The translations under genes were made by a program, and so were the position numbers. 36,052 bases of DNA from Chitinophagaceae bacterium (GTDB taxonomy: Bacteria > Bacteroidota > Bacteroidia > Chitinophagales > Chitinophagaceae): contig SCQV01000341.1 of NCBI GenBank assembly GCA_004299085.1, positions 1-36,052 of the forward strand, read 5' to 3'. Positions 18,359 through 27,259 of this stretch are shown in pieces; position 1 is the first letter of the stretch; every line of letters begins with the position of its first letter. The notes under the pieces are model-generated. The model saw nothing but the letters and a program-made list of their open reading frames with translations. It was not told where the DNA came from and did not search any database.

Positions 18359-20905
18359 ATGGAAATAATCATCCTCATAGTCATACTCCTTTTAGCGGGA
18401 GCCTGGTTCCTTCAGCTCAGAGAAGAAAAAGAAGACGGACGGGAACTTCGGGATATACTGCCTATTTATAAAGTGGAAGAGGACTGTATCTTATCCAAAA
18501 ACGGGGACATCACCGTGGCTTTTGAACTTACACTCCCTGAAATATTTTCCCTCTCCCGGGATGATTACGAAACCATGCATCAGAACTGGGTAAAAGCCAT
18601 CCGCCTGCTACCCAAACATTCAGTACTGCATAAACAGGATTGGTTTTGCAGAGCAACATATGAAGATGAAGATAATAATTACAAGCCTTCATTTCTTTCT
18701 TCCAAAGCAGCCGGTTATTTTAAAGGAAGGCCTTACCTCGAGCACCACTCTTATCTGATGCTCACAAAAAAGCCTCAGGGCAGAAAACTTTCCACTTCCG
18801 TCATGAATAACCTGATGAAGCATTCGATTATCCCGGAAGAAGTTACGGATAAAAACAAATTCCATTCTTTTTTGGATACGGTTGGTCAATTTGAAAAAAT
18901 ATTGTCCGAAGGTGGATTTATAAAACTTAAACGATTGCACAGTGAGGACATCATTGGGTCAAAAAACAAGCCCGGCATTCTCGAACAGTATCTCTATTTA
19001 CTGTCTCCTAATGATAAACCTGTCCTAAAAGATATTGAACTAAAACCCGAGTGGAAGATAGGCGAAAACTTTTTACAGCTATATACGCTTGCTGACATGG
19101 AAAATCTCCCTGCCGGATGCAGTCCCTGGGTAACCTTTGATAAATACAGTACGGATAAAACTAAGTTTCCCCTGGGTTTTTCCGCTTCCGTCGGCCATCT
19201 GCTTTCCTGTAATCATGTTTTTAACCAGTACATTTTTGTGAATGATGTTAGTCAAACTTTAAAAAAGATGGAGAGCAAACGCCGCCGGCTGGAATCACTT
19301 TCTACTTACAGCAGAGAAAATGCCATCAGCAGTGAAGCGGTCAATAGCTTTTTAAACGAATCTATTAGTCAGGGGAGATTACCGGTGAAGGCAAGCTTTA
19401 ATCTGATGGTATGGACAGAAAACCGGGAAGAAATAAAAGACTTGCGTGGTATGACTTCCGCTGCCCTCGCTCAAATGGACGCGCTGCCCAAAGAAGAAAC
19501 AAGAGCCTCTGCGCCCCTATGGTGGGCAGGCCTTCCGGGCAATGAAGCAGACTTCCCTATGAATGATACCTTCGACACGTTTGCCGAACAGGCTGTCTGC
19601 TTTTTGAATATGGAGGGTATGTCAAAGAGTACCTCTCCTGATAAAGGCATTCGCTTCTCAGATCGGTTAACCGGAAGGCCTTTATACTTAGACTTATATG
19701 ATGCACCCCGTACAGAAGGCATTTCTGCCAACATGGGAACGTTAGTATGCGGTACCTCCGGCGGCGGAAAAAGTATGACGGTAAACCATATCCTGCGTTC
19801 GCTCTATGACCAGGGAGCGCACTGCGTGACGGTGGACATCGGCGGCAGCTATAAAGGCTTATGTGAACTCGTGGGTGGCTATTATTTTACTTATGAAGAA
19901 AAGAATCCCATCCGTTTTAATCCCTTTTATTTACCGGAAGGTGAGATACTTGACACTGAAAAAAAAGAAAGCCTGAAATCCTTACTCGTATCCCTTTGGA
20001 AACAGGAACATGAAAGCTTCAACCGTTCGGAATATGTAGCGCTGTCTAATGCACTAACAGGGTATTATAAAACCCTTCCCTCAATATCCCTATCCCCTTT
20101 AGGGGAAAGAGGTATTTTTCCCTGCTTCAATAGCTTTTATGAATACCTGCAAGATGATTATAAAAAAACGCTCAGAGAACATCATGTAAAGGATAAAGAT
20201 TTTGATGTGGACAACTTTCTATATGTACTCAGGCCTTACTATAAAAATGGTGAGTTTGATTACCTGTTAAACGCTACCGAAAATTTGGATTTGTTGAACC
20301 AGCCTTTCATCGTTTTTGAATTAGATAACATCAAAGACCATCCCATCCTGTTTCCGGTGGTAACGCTGGTCATTATGGAACTTTTTATCAGCAAGATGCG
20401 CAGGCTGCAGGGAGCGCGTAAAGTGCTCACCATTGATGAAGCCTGGAAAGCTATTGCCAAATCAGGTATGGCTGAATTTTTAAAATACGCTTTTAAAACC
20501 ATCCGCAAATTCAACGGCATTCCCATTGTCATCACCCAGGAATTAGACGACCTGGTTTCCTCCCCGGTGATTAAAGACGCTATCATCAATAATGCAGATG
20601 TGAAAATACTGATGGACATGAGAAAATTCCTGAATAAGTTCGGCAAGCTGCAGGAAACGCTGGGCCTATCGGACAAAGGAAAAACACAGGTCCTTTCGGT
20701 GAATAAAGATAACAGGGAAATATACATCAGCATCGGCGGGCAGAAAGATATCGTCGTAAAAAACGAGCTATGTCCTGAAGAATATTTTGCCTTTACTACG
20801 GAAGGGAAAGAAAGAGTAAAAGTACGCACCTACGCTGAAAAATATGGTGGCATGGAAAAAGGCATCGAACAGTTAATTAAAGCAATCCATCAACAAAAGT
20901 CATAA
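18359..20905 (+). CDS. traG: Conjugation ATPase TraG (VirB4-like)
   Basis: This is the main energising ATPase of the type IV secretion apparatus. An N-terminal hydrophobic stretch (about residues 2-20) is followed by the TraG N-terminal region (about 25-130). The P-loop domain holds Walker A GTSGGGKS (465-472) and Walker B VLTIDEAWK (Asp693-Glu694). GIPIVITQELDDL after Walker B is also typical of VirB4 proteins, and ETLGLSDKGKTQVLS is at the C-terminal end. The length of 848 residues fits the family. It lies between traF and the traI-like genes as expected. Confidence 0.95.
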   Translation: MEIIILIVILLLAGAWFLQLREEKEDGRELRDILPIYKVEEDCILSKNGDITVAFELTLPEIFSLSRDDYETMHQNWVKAIRLLPKHSVLHKQDWFCRATYEDEDNNYKPSFLSSKAAGYFKGRPYLEHHSYLMLTKKPQGRKLSTSVMNNLMKHSIIPEEVTDKNKFHSFLDTVGQFEKILSEGGFIKLKRLHSEDIIGSKNKPGILEQYLYLLSPNDKPVLKDIELKPEWKIGENFLQLYTLADMENLPAGCSPWVTFDKYSTDKTKFPLGFSASVGHLLSCNHVFNQYIFVNDVSQTLKKMESKRRRLESLSTYSRENAISSEAVNSFLNESISQGRLPVKASFNLMVWTENREEIKDLRGMTSAALAQMDALPKEETRASAPLWWAGLPGNEADFPMNDTFDTFAEQAVCFLNMEGMSKSTSPDKGIRFSDRLTGRPLYLDLYDAPRTEGISANMGTLVCGTSGGGKSMTVNHILRSLYDQGAHCVTVDIGGSYKGLCELVGGYYFTYEEKNPIRFNPFYLPEGEILDTEKKESLKSLLVSLWKQEHESFNRSEYVALSNALTGYYKTLPSISLSPLGERGIFPCFNSFYEYLQDDYKKTLREHHVKDKDFDVDNFLYVLRPYYKNGEFDYLLNATENLDLLNQPFIVFELDNIKDHPILFPVVTLVIMELFISKMRRLQGARKVLTIDEAWKAIAKSGMAEFLKYAFKTIRKFNGIPIVITQELDDLVSSPVIKDAIINNADVKILMDMRKFLNKFGKLQETLGLSDKGKTQVLSVNKDNREIYISIGGQKDIVVKNELCPEEYFAFTTEGKERVKVRTYAEKYGGMEKGIEQLIKAIHQQKS

Positions 20906-20923
20906 GCATTATTATTTCATAAC

Positions 20924-21616
20924 ATGAAAAAACATTTTGTCATTGGCCTATTGGTATTCACTACCTTCTTCAGCGTACTGCCTACGAAGAAAAGTGATGC
21001 CTTTGCCTGGGTAGTCGTCAAAGAGGCGCTAAAAAAAATCATTAAGGCGATAGACCTCCAGGTGCAAAAGCTTCAAAACAAAACCATTGCGCTGCAAAAC
21101 GCAGAGAAACAAATCGAAAACTCCCTATCCAAAACCAAGCTGAAAGAAATCTCTGATTGGGCTAATAAGCAAAAAGAACTTTACAAAAAGTATTATGATG
21201 AACTGGTCAGGGTAAAAAATACCATTGCGCTGTTTCAAAAGGTAAAACATATCATAGAAAGACAGCAGGGGTTAGTGGAAGAATATAACCATGCCTTTAG
21301 TCTGTTTAAGCAGGACCGTCATTTTACTCCGAAAGAAATCAATTATATGTCCGGCGTTTACACCGGTATCCTGAATGAAAGCGTCCGTAATATGAAAGAG
21401 CTGGCGCTTGTGATCAACAGCTTTTCTACCCGGATGAGTGACGGTAAACGCCTCGAACTGATAGATAATATCGCGGATAAGATTGAAAAAAACCTCAGTG
21501 TACTTCGCCAGTTCAACAGCCAAAACATCGGTATCAGCTTACAGAGAAGTGGGAGTGAACGAGACAGAGAGCATATCAAAAACCTTTATGGTATTATCAG
21601 CTTATCTAACAATTAA
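20924..21616 (+). CDS. traI: Conjugal transfer protein TraI-like (DUF4141), first of three paralogues
   Basis: This exported 230-residue protein has a signal peptide to about residue 27 (SDAFA) and then is almost wholly alpha-helical, with a coiled-coil stretch (about 38-115). The C-terminal half has the segment MSGVYTGILNESVRNMKEL, RMSDGKRLELIDNIADKIEK and LRQFNSQ, shared with the next two genes. Position between TraG (VirB4) and TraJ (VirB6) and an exported helical fold suggest a VirB5/TrbJ-like pilus-tip or channel role (inference). A longer alternative frame at its 3' end belongs to the next gene's upstream region. Confidence 0.8.
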   Translation: MKKHFVIGLLVFTTFFSVLPTKKSDAFAWVVVKEALKKIIKAIDLQVQKLQNKTIALQNAEKQIENSLSKTKLKEISDWANKQKELYKKYYDELVRVKNTIALFQKVKHIIERQQGLVEEYNHAFSLFKQDRHFTPKEINYMSGVYTGILNESVRNMKELALVINSFSTRMSDGKRLELIDNIADKIEKNLSVLRQFNSQNIGISLQRSGSERDREHIKNLYGIISLSNN

Positions 21617-21626
21617 ACAATTCGTT

Positions 21627-22268
21627 ATGAAGAAACTATTTCTTTTTATGATGGCTTTTTCACTCGTGCAAAGCACGAGAGCACAGGGCATATTTAATCA
21701 AGATGGGGAGATGATTAAAAAAAGTGTTTGGCAGATAGTTCTCCTGACTACTTATGGGCAGTATGTAAAGAAAGGTTACGGGATCATGGAAAGTCGGCTG
21801 CATACTATTCATGAGATAAAAAATGGAGAGTTCAGCCTGCATGTTAGCTATATCAATTCCCTGAAAAATGTCAATCCAAAAATTAAAGGATATGATGAAG
21901 TGCAAGCTATTCAAACTACGGCAACAGCACTCATAGAGGGCTGTAAACGGCTTCAAACGGACGTGGGAGGGTCTGATGTCTTGAACAGTAATGAAGTGGC
22001 CTATATCCAAAATACTACGGCTGGTATTCTCAAAGAAACTTCAGAAGATCTGAATGAATTAAATCTCATGGTTTCTGATGATAAGCTCTCTATGACCGAT
22101 GAGGAAAGGCTGAAACAAATAGACAGGCTGTATAGCCGTGTGGTTAAAAGTTATCAAAATTTTAAAAGCTTAAACAGTAGCTTTTACCAAGTAACAGCCG
22201 GAAGGAAACAGGCTTTGAGGCACGATAGTGAACTAAAACAATGGTATGGTATATCAGGGGAAAAGTGA
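21627..22268 (+). CDS. TraI-like exported helical protein, second paralogue
   Basis: The start at 21627 (MKKLFLFMMAFSL) is chosen because it opens a clear signal peptide ending near TRAQG; the longer reading from 21483 overlaps traI in another frame. The mature part is 190-plus residues and helical. It shares with its neighbours an IQNTTAGILKETSEDLNEL segment, then MTDEERLKQIDRLYSRV and a final KQWYGI. It lacks the long N-terminal coiled coil of the first paralogue. Proteins of this group are sometimes labelled TerB-like in databases, but nothing here points to tellurite resistance. Confidence 0.75.
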   Translation: MKKLFLFMMAFSLVQSTRAQGIFNQDGEMIKKSVWQIVLLTTYGQYVKKGYGIMESRLHTIHEIKNGEFSLHVSYINSLKNVNPKIKGYDEVQAIQTTATALIEGCKRLQTDVGGSDVLNSNEVAYIQNTTAGILKETSEDLNELNLMVSDDKLSMTDEERLKQIDRLYSRVVKSYQNFKSLNSSFYQVTAGRKQALRHDSELKQWYGISGEK

Positions 22269-22294
22269 GATTCCTGTAACTAAACAAACAGAAG

Positions 22295-22942
22295 ATGAAA
22301 AAGCTATTTATCAGAAGCGGCGTATGTATCCTCTTGTTAATGGGAACTACAGGAATGACTTCCCGTTGCTTTGGCCAGGAGCAGGAGGTGGAGCAGCTTG
22401 CCCTCGATATCCAAAAGCTGATGCAGCTAAAAAAGATTTTAAAAAATATGATACAGGGAGTTCAAATACTCACAAATGGATATAACAAAGTGAAGGAAGT
22501 CACCAGTGGCAACTATTCCCTGCATGAAGCTTTCTTAGATGGACTTTTGGAAGTAAGCCCTTCAGTCAGAAAATACCAGAGAGTCGCCGATATCATACGG
22601 GATGAAGGCTATATTATTGCTGAATATAAAAACACCTATCAGAGGTTCAAAAATAATCCTGTATTCACTTTAAAGGAACTGGATTATATGGGAAGCATTT
22701 ACAGCAGCCTGGTAAAACAAACTGCTCAAAATATCAGTGAGCTGACGATGGTTATTACTTCCGGTGAGCTGCGCATGAATGACGACGAAAGACTGAGTGC
22801 GATAGACCGAATCTATGATGACACCAGAGAAAAATTATCTTTCCTCAGAAATTTTAATCAGAAGGCTGCACAGATAGCGAGTGCTCGTAACCAGGCATTA
22901 CAAAATACCAAAGAACTACAAAAAAATTATGGGATTCAATAA
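22295..22942 (+). CDS. TraI-like exported helical protein, third paralogue
   Basis: This 215-residue protein has a signal peptide (LLLMGTTGMTSRCFGQ; cleavage about residue 27), a helical region, and then the shared block: ELDYMGSIYSSLVKQ, ITSGELRMNDDERLSAIDR, LSFLRNFNQKA and a final KNYGIQ. It also resembles the second paralogue through SGNYSLHEAFLDGLLEVSP, which corresponds to NGEFSLHVSYINSLKNVNP there. It starts 26 bp after the second paralogue and ends 8 bp before traJ, so it is in the same operon. The function is not established; a role in the secretion channel or pilus tip is likely from context. Confidence 0.75.
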   Translation: MKKLFIRSGVCILLLMGTTGMTSRCFGQEQEVEQLALDIQKLMQLKKILKNMIQGVQILTNGYNKVKEVTSGNYSLHEAFLDGLLEVSPSVRKYQRVADIIRDEGYIIAEYKNTYQRFKNNPVFTLKELDYMGSIYSSLVKQTAQNISELTMVITSGELRMNDDERLSAIDRIYDDTREKLSFLRNFNQKAAQIASARNQALQNTKELQKNYGIQ

Positions 22943-22950
22943 AACACGCC

Positions 22951-23973
22951 ATGAAAAATGTAACGTATAAATTAGTATTGATTATCTTTTTTCTTTTTTT
23001 AGCGGCCATGCCCTTTGCCGCCAGCGCGCAAGGTAATGGTACCAGCATTTATAGCCTGCATCATGTACTCGAAAATCTTTACGGACAGATGCTGCCTTTA
23101 TGCAGCAAGCTGATTGGCGTAGGTAGAGCTATCGCAGGCTTCGGAGCCTTATGGTATATCGCGTACCGGGTGTGGGGACATATCGCCCGTGCCGAACCAA
23201 TTGATTTTTATCCGCTTCTGCGTCCTTTTGCCATTGGGCTTGCGCTGATACTCTTCCCTGCACTCCTTGGATTAATGAACAGCGTATTAAAACCCATTAG
23301 CGATGCCACGGCAGCAATGGGACAGGATTCACAAAAAGCGATCGCCTATTATATTGAGCACGGGAAAGAGCAGGCATATCAAACGCCTGATTATAGCAGC
23401 CTCTCAGGTGGTAACCAGGGGAATTACAGCCAGTATGAAGGGCATGACCAGTCAGAAAACTCTGGACTATTAAATCGTGCTGCTTCCATGTTCAGCGTTA
23501 AGGTTTGGGCAGAAGATTTCATAAGAATTGTTTTTCAGTTCCTCTATGAAGCAGCCGGGCTGTGTATTGATGTCATTCGCACTTTTTATTTGATTGTGCT
23601 TTCTATCATTGGGCCATTAGTGCTTGGATTAAGTGTGTTTGACGGCTTTCAACATACGCTGACTAACTGGCTGACCAGATACATTCATGTCTATATGTGG
23701 CTTCCGGTAGCTAACATCTTTGGTGCCATCACATCCACCATCCTGCAAAATATGTTCATCCATGACCAGTCCGTCATGAGCTATGCAGGCTATATCATCT
23801 TTATGATTATCGCCATCGTGGGCTATACTACGGTGCCCAGCGTAACTTCTTATATCGTTCATCCTTCCGGCAGAGATTCCTTGCTTCATAAGTCAACGAA
23901 AACTTTTGCGAAAAGCGGCTCCCAAGTGACAGGCGCTGCCAAAGCAGGAGCTATACTCATAACCGGCGTATAA
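22951..23973 (+). CDS. traJ: Conjugal transfer protein TraJ (VirB6-like)
   Basis: This is a polytopic inner-membrane channel protein. It has a signal peptide to about residue 27 (FAASAQG). Hydrophobic helices follow at about 47-70 (GRAIAGFGALWYIAYRVW), 88-112 and in a C-terminal block (about 190-300) that includes AAGLCIDVIRTFYLIVLSIIGP and GYIIFMIIAIVGYTTVPS. A long polar loop (about 125-180) lies between. Length 340 and these motifs match the Bacteroidetes TraJ family. It lies between the third TraI paralogue and traK in standard order. Confidence 0.9.
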   Translation: MKNVTYKLVLIIFFLFLAAMPFAASAQGNGTSIYSLHHVLENLYGQMLPLCSKLIGVGRAIAGFGALWYIAYRVWGHIARAEPIDFYPLLRPFAIGLALILFPALLGLMNSVLKPISDATAAMGQDSQKAIAYYIEHGKEQAYQTPDYSSLSGGNQGNYSQYEGHDQSENSGLLNRAASMFSVKVWAEDFIRIVFQFLYEAAGLCIDVIRTFYLIVLSIIGPLVLGLSVFDGFQHTLTNWLTRYIHVYMWLPVANIFGAITSTILQNMFIHDQSVMSYAGYIIFMIIAIVGYTTVPSVTSYIVHPSGRDSLLHKSTKTFAKSGSQVTGAAKAGAILITGV

Positions 23974-23984
23974 AAAAATATATC

Positions 23985-24608
23985 ATGCTAAAACATCTTA
24001 AAAATATTGATTCAGCCTTTAAACATATCCGCCTCTTTTCTTTCGTGTTGATTCTGGCTAACCTGCTGTTAAGCGCTTATGTGATTTATTCCTGCCTCTC
24101 TACTCTCGAGCGGGAACGTCAGAGAATATATGTGCTTGCCAACAGTAAATTACTGGAAGCGGAAGGCGTGAATAGAAAAGATAACATGGAAGTAGAGCTG
24201 CGCGACCATATCCGGATGTTTCATCATGATTTCTTTACCCTCGATCCGGATGGGGAGGTGATTCAGGAGAACATCACCCGCGCCTTATACCTGGCGGACG
24301 GTTCGGCACGCGGTCAATATGACAACCTGAAAGAAAGCGGCTATTATGCCGGCGTCATCAGTGGCAACATGACCCAGCGCATGACTACTGATAGCATTTT
24401 CCTGAATCTGGATAGCCGGCCTTATTATTTCCGGTACTACGGGAAATTGAAAATAACAAGGCCTACCACCGAGGTCACGAGAAGCCTTATCACAGAAGGC
24501 TATATCCGGCAAATATCCAGGAGTGACCATAATCCGCATGGCTTTTTAATCGAACGCTGGAAGATTTTTGAAAACAAAGACCTGACGGTAAAACAAAGAG
24601 GTAATTAA
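23985..24608 (+). CDS. traK: Conjugal transfer protein TraK (VirB8-like)
   Basis: This is a bitopic inner-membrane assembly protein. An N-terminal helix (about residues 17-38, LFSFVLILANLLLSAYVIYS) is followed by a periplasmic domain carrying the family pattern ELRDHIRMFHHDFFTLDPD (about 70-88) and a C-terminal RPYYFRYYGKLKITRPTT followed by GFLIERWKIFENKDL. Length 207 is typical. It begins 11 bp after traJ. Confidence 0.92.
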   Translation: MLKHLKNIDSAFKHIRLFSFVLILANLLLSAYVIYSCLSTLERERQRIYVLANSKLLEAEGVNRKDNMEVELRDHIRMFHHDFFTLDPDGEVIQENITRALYLADGSARGQYDNLKESGYYAGVISGNMTQRMTTDSIFLNLDSRPYYFRYYGKLKITRPTTEVTRSLITEGYIRQISRSDHNPHGFLIERWKIFENKDLTVKQRGN

Positions 24609-24633
24609 ACTATTCATTAAAACGTACAATAGA

Positions 24634-24954
24634 ATGAAACGAACAAAGAAAAGTAACTATTTGCCTTTCTTAGCTGCATGGCGGAGTACCTGCCATAAAA
24701 AAGAACAGGAGTTGTGTAACCGGCTGCAGGAGAAAACACGTTATTGGAGCAGGCGTACAAAGATTGCAACGCTCACTTTTATCATTGTTTTTTTGGGTGG
24801 ATTTTATACTGCCATTCTTATAAAAACAATCAGGGGTGAAGATGAAAAAGGAAGGTATCTTATACATCAGCCATCCTCATTCAAGGATAGCGCTTTCATC
24901 CATCCTCCTGAAAAGTTTATTCCTGAAAACAATCAACGAAAAAATCCGCCATAA
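24634..24954 (+). CDS. traL: TraL-like small membrane protein (DUF3989-like)
   Basis: This is a 106-residue basic protein with one transmembrane helix at about residues 44-65 (IATLTFIIVFLGGFYTAILI), preceded by a positively charged segment (RLQEKTRYWSRRTK) and followed by a polar proline-rich tail. Size, topology and location between traK and traM fit TraL of Bacteroidetes elements. Primary-sequence similarity is weak, so the name rests mostly on context. Confidence 0.65.
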   Translation: MKRTKKSNYLPFLAAWRSTCHKKEQELCNRLQEKTRYWSRRTKIATLTFIIVFLGGFYTAILIKTIRGEDEKGRYLIHQPSSFKDSAFIHPPEKFIPENNQRKNPP

Positions 24955-25036
24955 AAAAATACATCGGTTTATTAAACTAATCCCCTAATTAAGAAAATTA
25001 AACAATTAAACAATTGAGCAATCAAATAATTAATCT

Positions 25037-26317
25037 ATGAACACATCATCACAGAAATCCCTTCGCCAGCGAAAACTTTTACTGGTATTACCCCTGCTGG
25101 TATTACCCTTCATGACCTTTATGTTCTGGGCATTGGGTGGCGGAAAGGCTAATGCAGACAAAAAAACTGTTACTAGCGGGCTGGACCTTTCGCTGCCAAC
25201 GCCCCACTTAAAAAACAACCTGGAGGATAAGCTTAGCCTCTATGAACAAGCAGCACAAAAAGCCAGACAATTACAGGCAGCACAAAAAGCAGATCCTTAT
25301 ACTGATAAAGAAGTGATGGATAGACAAATAACTTCCTGGTCTGGTGATACCAATGATTTACAGGATGATACCATGCAGGTTAATAGCATGATCACTCCAA
25401 ATGAAACGGCGGTCACGGAAGCAAAGCTTCGCAGGCAGCTTGCCGCTTTAAATGCAGCGCTTCATTCAAAGGCAGAGACCGGGTCAAATTGGGAGCTCTC
25501 ACAGACTAATCAACATGAGCTACCGGAGGTAAATGACCAGCAGCCAGACCATGAAAATATAGTTCCGGCGACTTCTCCAGTCACTCCTGACCCGGAACTG
25601 CAGCAATTAGATAATATGCTCAATAAGATACTGGATATTGAGCATCCGGAACGGGTCAAAACCCGGTTACAACTGGAGTCCCAAAATAGTCGCGGATTGG
25701 TCTATCCGGTAGAGATGAAGCCTGATGTTCCGCGAGCAGATTTGTTACAACCTGCAGTGGTAAGTGACAGTGGTCAGGACACTTCTTATTTTGAAGCTCA
25801 TACATCAGGGAACACCTTTTACGAATCAGGATCAAGCTCTGTCTCACAAAACGAAACAGCCATTCCCGCAGTGGTGAACGAAACACAAACCCTGGTATCA
25901 GGTTCAACTATAAAACTAAGATTTTTGCAATCTGTTTTTATAAATGGTATCGAAGTACCCGCCGGAAATTTTATCTATGGAACCTGCTCATTAGATGGGG
26001 AACGCCTTACTGTGGTGATTAAACACATCCGTTACAAGGATGCACTGCTGCCCGTAAACCTGTCCGTTTACGATATGGATGGGATGGAAGGGATACATAT
26101 TCCCGGAGCTATTACCCGTGATGCTGCCAAACAAGGTATTGGTCAGGGTGTTCAAAGCCTGGATTTCTATGGCATGGATCCATCCATAGGCGCTCAAGCG
26201 GCTTCTGCAGGTATCCAGACCGTAAAATCCCTGCTTGGAGGGAAAGCAAAGCTTATCAAAGCGACTGTCCCCGCCGGTTATCCGGTGCTGCTTTTGGATA
26301 ATAATAAACACAATTAA
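25037..26317 (+). CDS. traM: Conjugal transfer protein TraM (VirB10-like)
   Basis: This envelope-spanning scaffold protein opens with a basic stretch and a transmembrane helix (about residues 13-33, LLLVLPLLVLPFMTFMFWAL, followed by GGGK, the TraM hallmark). A long polar and coiled linker follows (about 50-280). The C-terminal VirB10-like domain (about 285-426) contains GSTIKLRFLQSVFINGIEVP, GNFIYGTCSLDGERL and the ending GYPVLLLDN. Length 426 is usual. The 82-bp gap upstream contains short AT-rich direct repeats of AATTAAAC. Confidence 0.92.
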   Translation: MNTSSQKSLRQRKLLLVLPLLVLPFMTFMFWALGGGKANADKKTVTSGLDLSLPTPHLKNNLEDKLSLYEQAAQKARQLQAAQKADPYTDKEVMDRQITSWSGDTNDLQDDTMQVNSMITPNETAVTEAKLRRQLAALNAALHSKAETGSNWELSQTNQHELPEVNDQQPDHENIVPATSPVTPDPELQQLDNMLNKILDIEHPERVKTRLQLESQNSRGLVYPVEMKPDVPRADLLQPAVVSDSGQDTSYFEAHTSGNTFYESGSSSVSQNETAIPAVVNETQTLVSGSTIKLRFLQSVFINGIEVPAGNFIYGTCSLDGERLTVVIKHIRYKDALLPVNLSVYDMDGMEGIHIPGAITRDAAKQGIGQGVQSLDFYGMDPSIGAQAASAGIQTVKSLLGGKAKLIKATVPAGYPVLLLDNNKHN

Positions 26318-26342
26318 TCATTACTCAAATAATCTTTTAATC

Positions 26343-27200
26343 ATGAAAAAGCTAATCATATTATCACTGATGTTGATATTTGCCTTGAGCAATGCTTATG
26401 GACAATCTTCCCTTAAGACTTTTCTGCCCGATTCAAAAATCACACCTTATGCCTTACAAGTAGGTTACGACAAAACAACCATACTCATCTTTCCTGCTGC
26501 CATTAGCCAAGGCGGCATTGACCGGGGAAGCAGTGGCATTATTGCTAAGACAGTCCCCGGCGTGGATAATATTCTTAAAGTAAAGGCCAATAAAAAAGGC
26601 TTTACTGAAACTAATCTGACTGTTATTACTGAGGATGGTAAGGTATATCCTTTTACCATAAATTATTCCGACAACCCACCGGATGCTCCCATTGATATAG
26701 GTAAACAAGGTCAACACGAAAAACAATTAGCATCCTTTAGTGGCAGAGAACTAAATACGGAGCAGATAAATGATTTATGCAAGGAAGTAGCTAACAAAGA
26801 AAAGTTCCTGCATCAGAAAACAAAGTCATTTAAAATAAAGTTGCAACTCGAAGGCATTTACATTATTGAAGATGTTATGTTCTATCAGTTTAGTTTGCAA
26901 AATAAATCCGCGATTGATTATGACATTGATTTTTCCCGTTTTTATGTCAGGGACAAAAAACGTATCAAACGTACCGCAGAGCAGGAGCAAGAAATAAAAC
27001 CCTTGCAAATTTACTTCGGAAAGGACACAAAACTTACAGCAGGAAAAACCAGCCAAAGTCTTGTTATTGCTTTTTCAAAGTTTACCATTGCTGATCATAA
27101 GAACTTTGTAGCGCAGCTCTTTGAAAAGCAGGGTGACCGCAACCTAACGCTTACTATAAACGGAGATGACATCGTCAGGGCACGTCCATTACCCCAATAA
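26343..27200 (+). CDS. traN: Conjugal transfer protein TraN (VirB9-like)
   Basis: This is a periplasmic or outer-membrane-associated protein of the T4SS core. The start at 26343 (MKKLIILSLMLIFALSNAYGQ) gives a clean signal peptide of about 20 residues. The mature region shows the family order: VGYDKTTILIFPAAI, DRGSSGIIAKTVPGVDNILKVK, a short polar linker, then a beta-rich C-terminal domain (YIIEDVMFYQFSLQNKSAIDYDID, FYVRDKKRIKRTA). Length 285 is typical. It starts 25 bp after traM. Confidence 0.92.
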   Translation: MKKLIILSLMLIFALSNAYGQSSLKTFLPDSKITPYALQVGYDKTTILIFPAAISQGGIDRGSSGIIAKTVPGVDNILKVKANKKGFTETNLTVITEDGKVYPFTINYSDNPPDAPIDIGKQGQHEKQLASFSGRELNTEQINDLCKEVANKEKFLHQKTKSFKIKLQLEGIYIIEDVMFYQFSLQNKSAIDYDIDFSRFYVRDKKRIKRTAEQEQEIKPLQIYFGKDTKLTAGKTSQSLVIAFSKFTIADHKNFVAQLFEKQGDRNLTLTINGDDIVRARPLPQ

Positions 27201-27259
27201 CTATTCGAATATTTACGGGTAATCTTAATCAGTATTATTCACTCTAAAAACTATCAATC

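Noticed and set aside
20260-20829. Open frame of 189 codons on the minus strand inside traG
   Set aside because: It is antisense to the conserved Walker B part of traG and has low-complexity Ser/Leu composition, as expected of a shadow frame.
21627-22942. Tellurite resistance (TerB) label for the second and third TraI-like genes
   Set aside because: These proteins are exported, helical and in the tra operon; no TerB metal motif or ter gene neighbour is seen.
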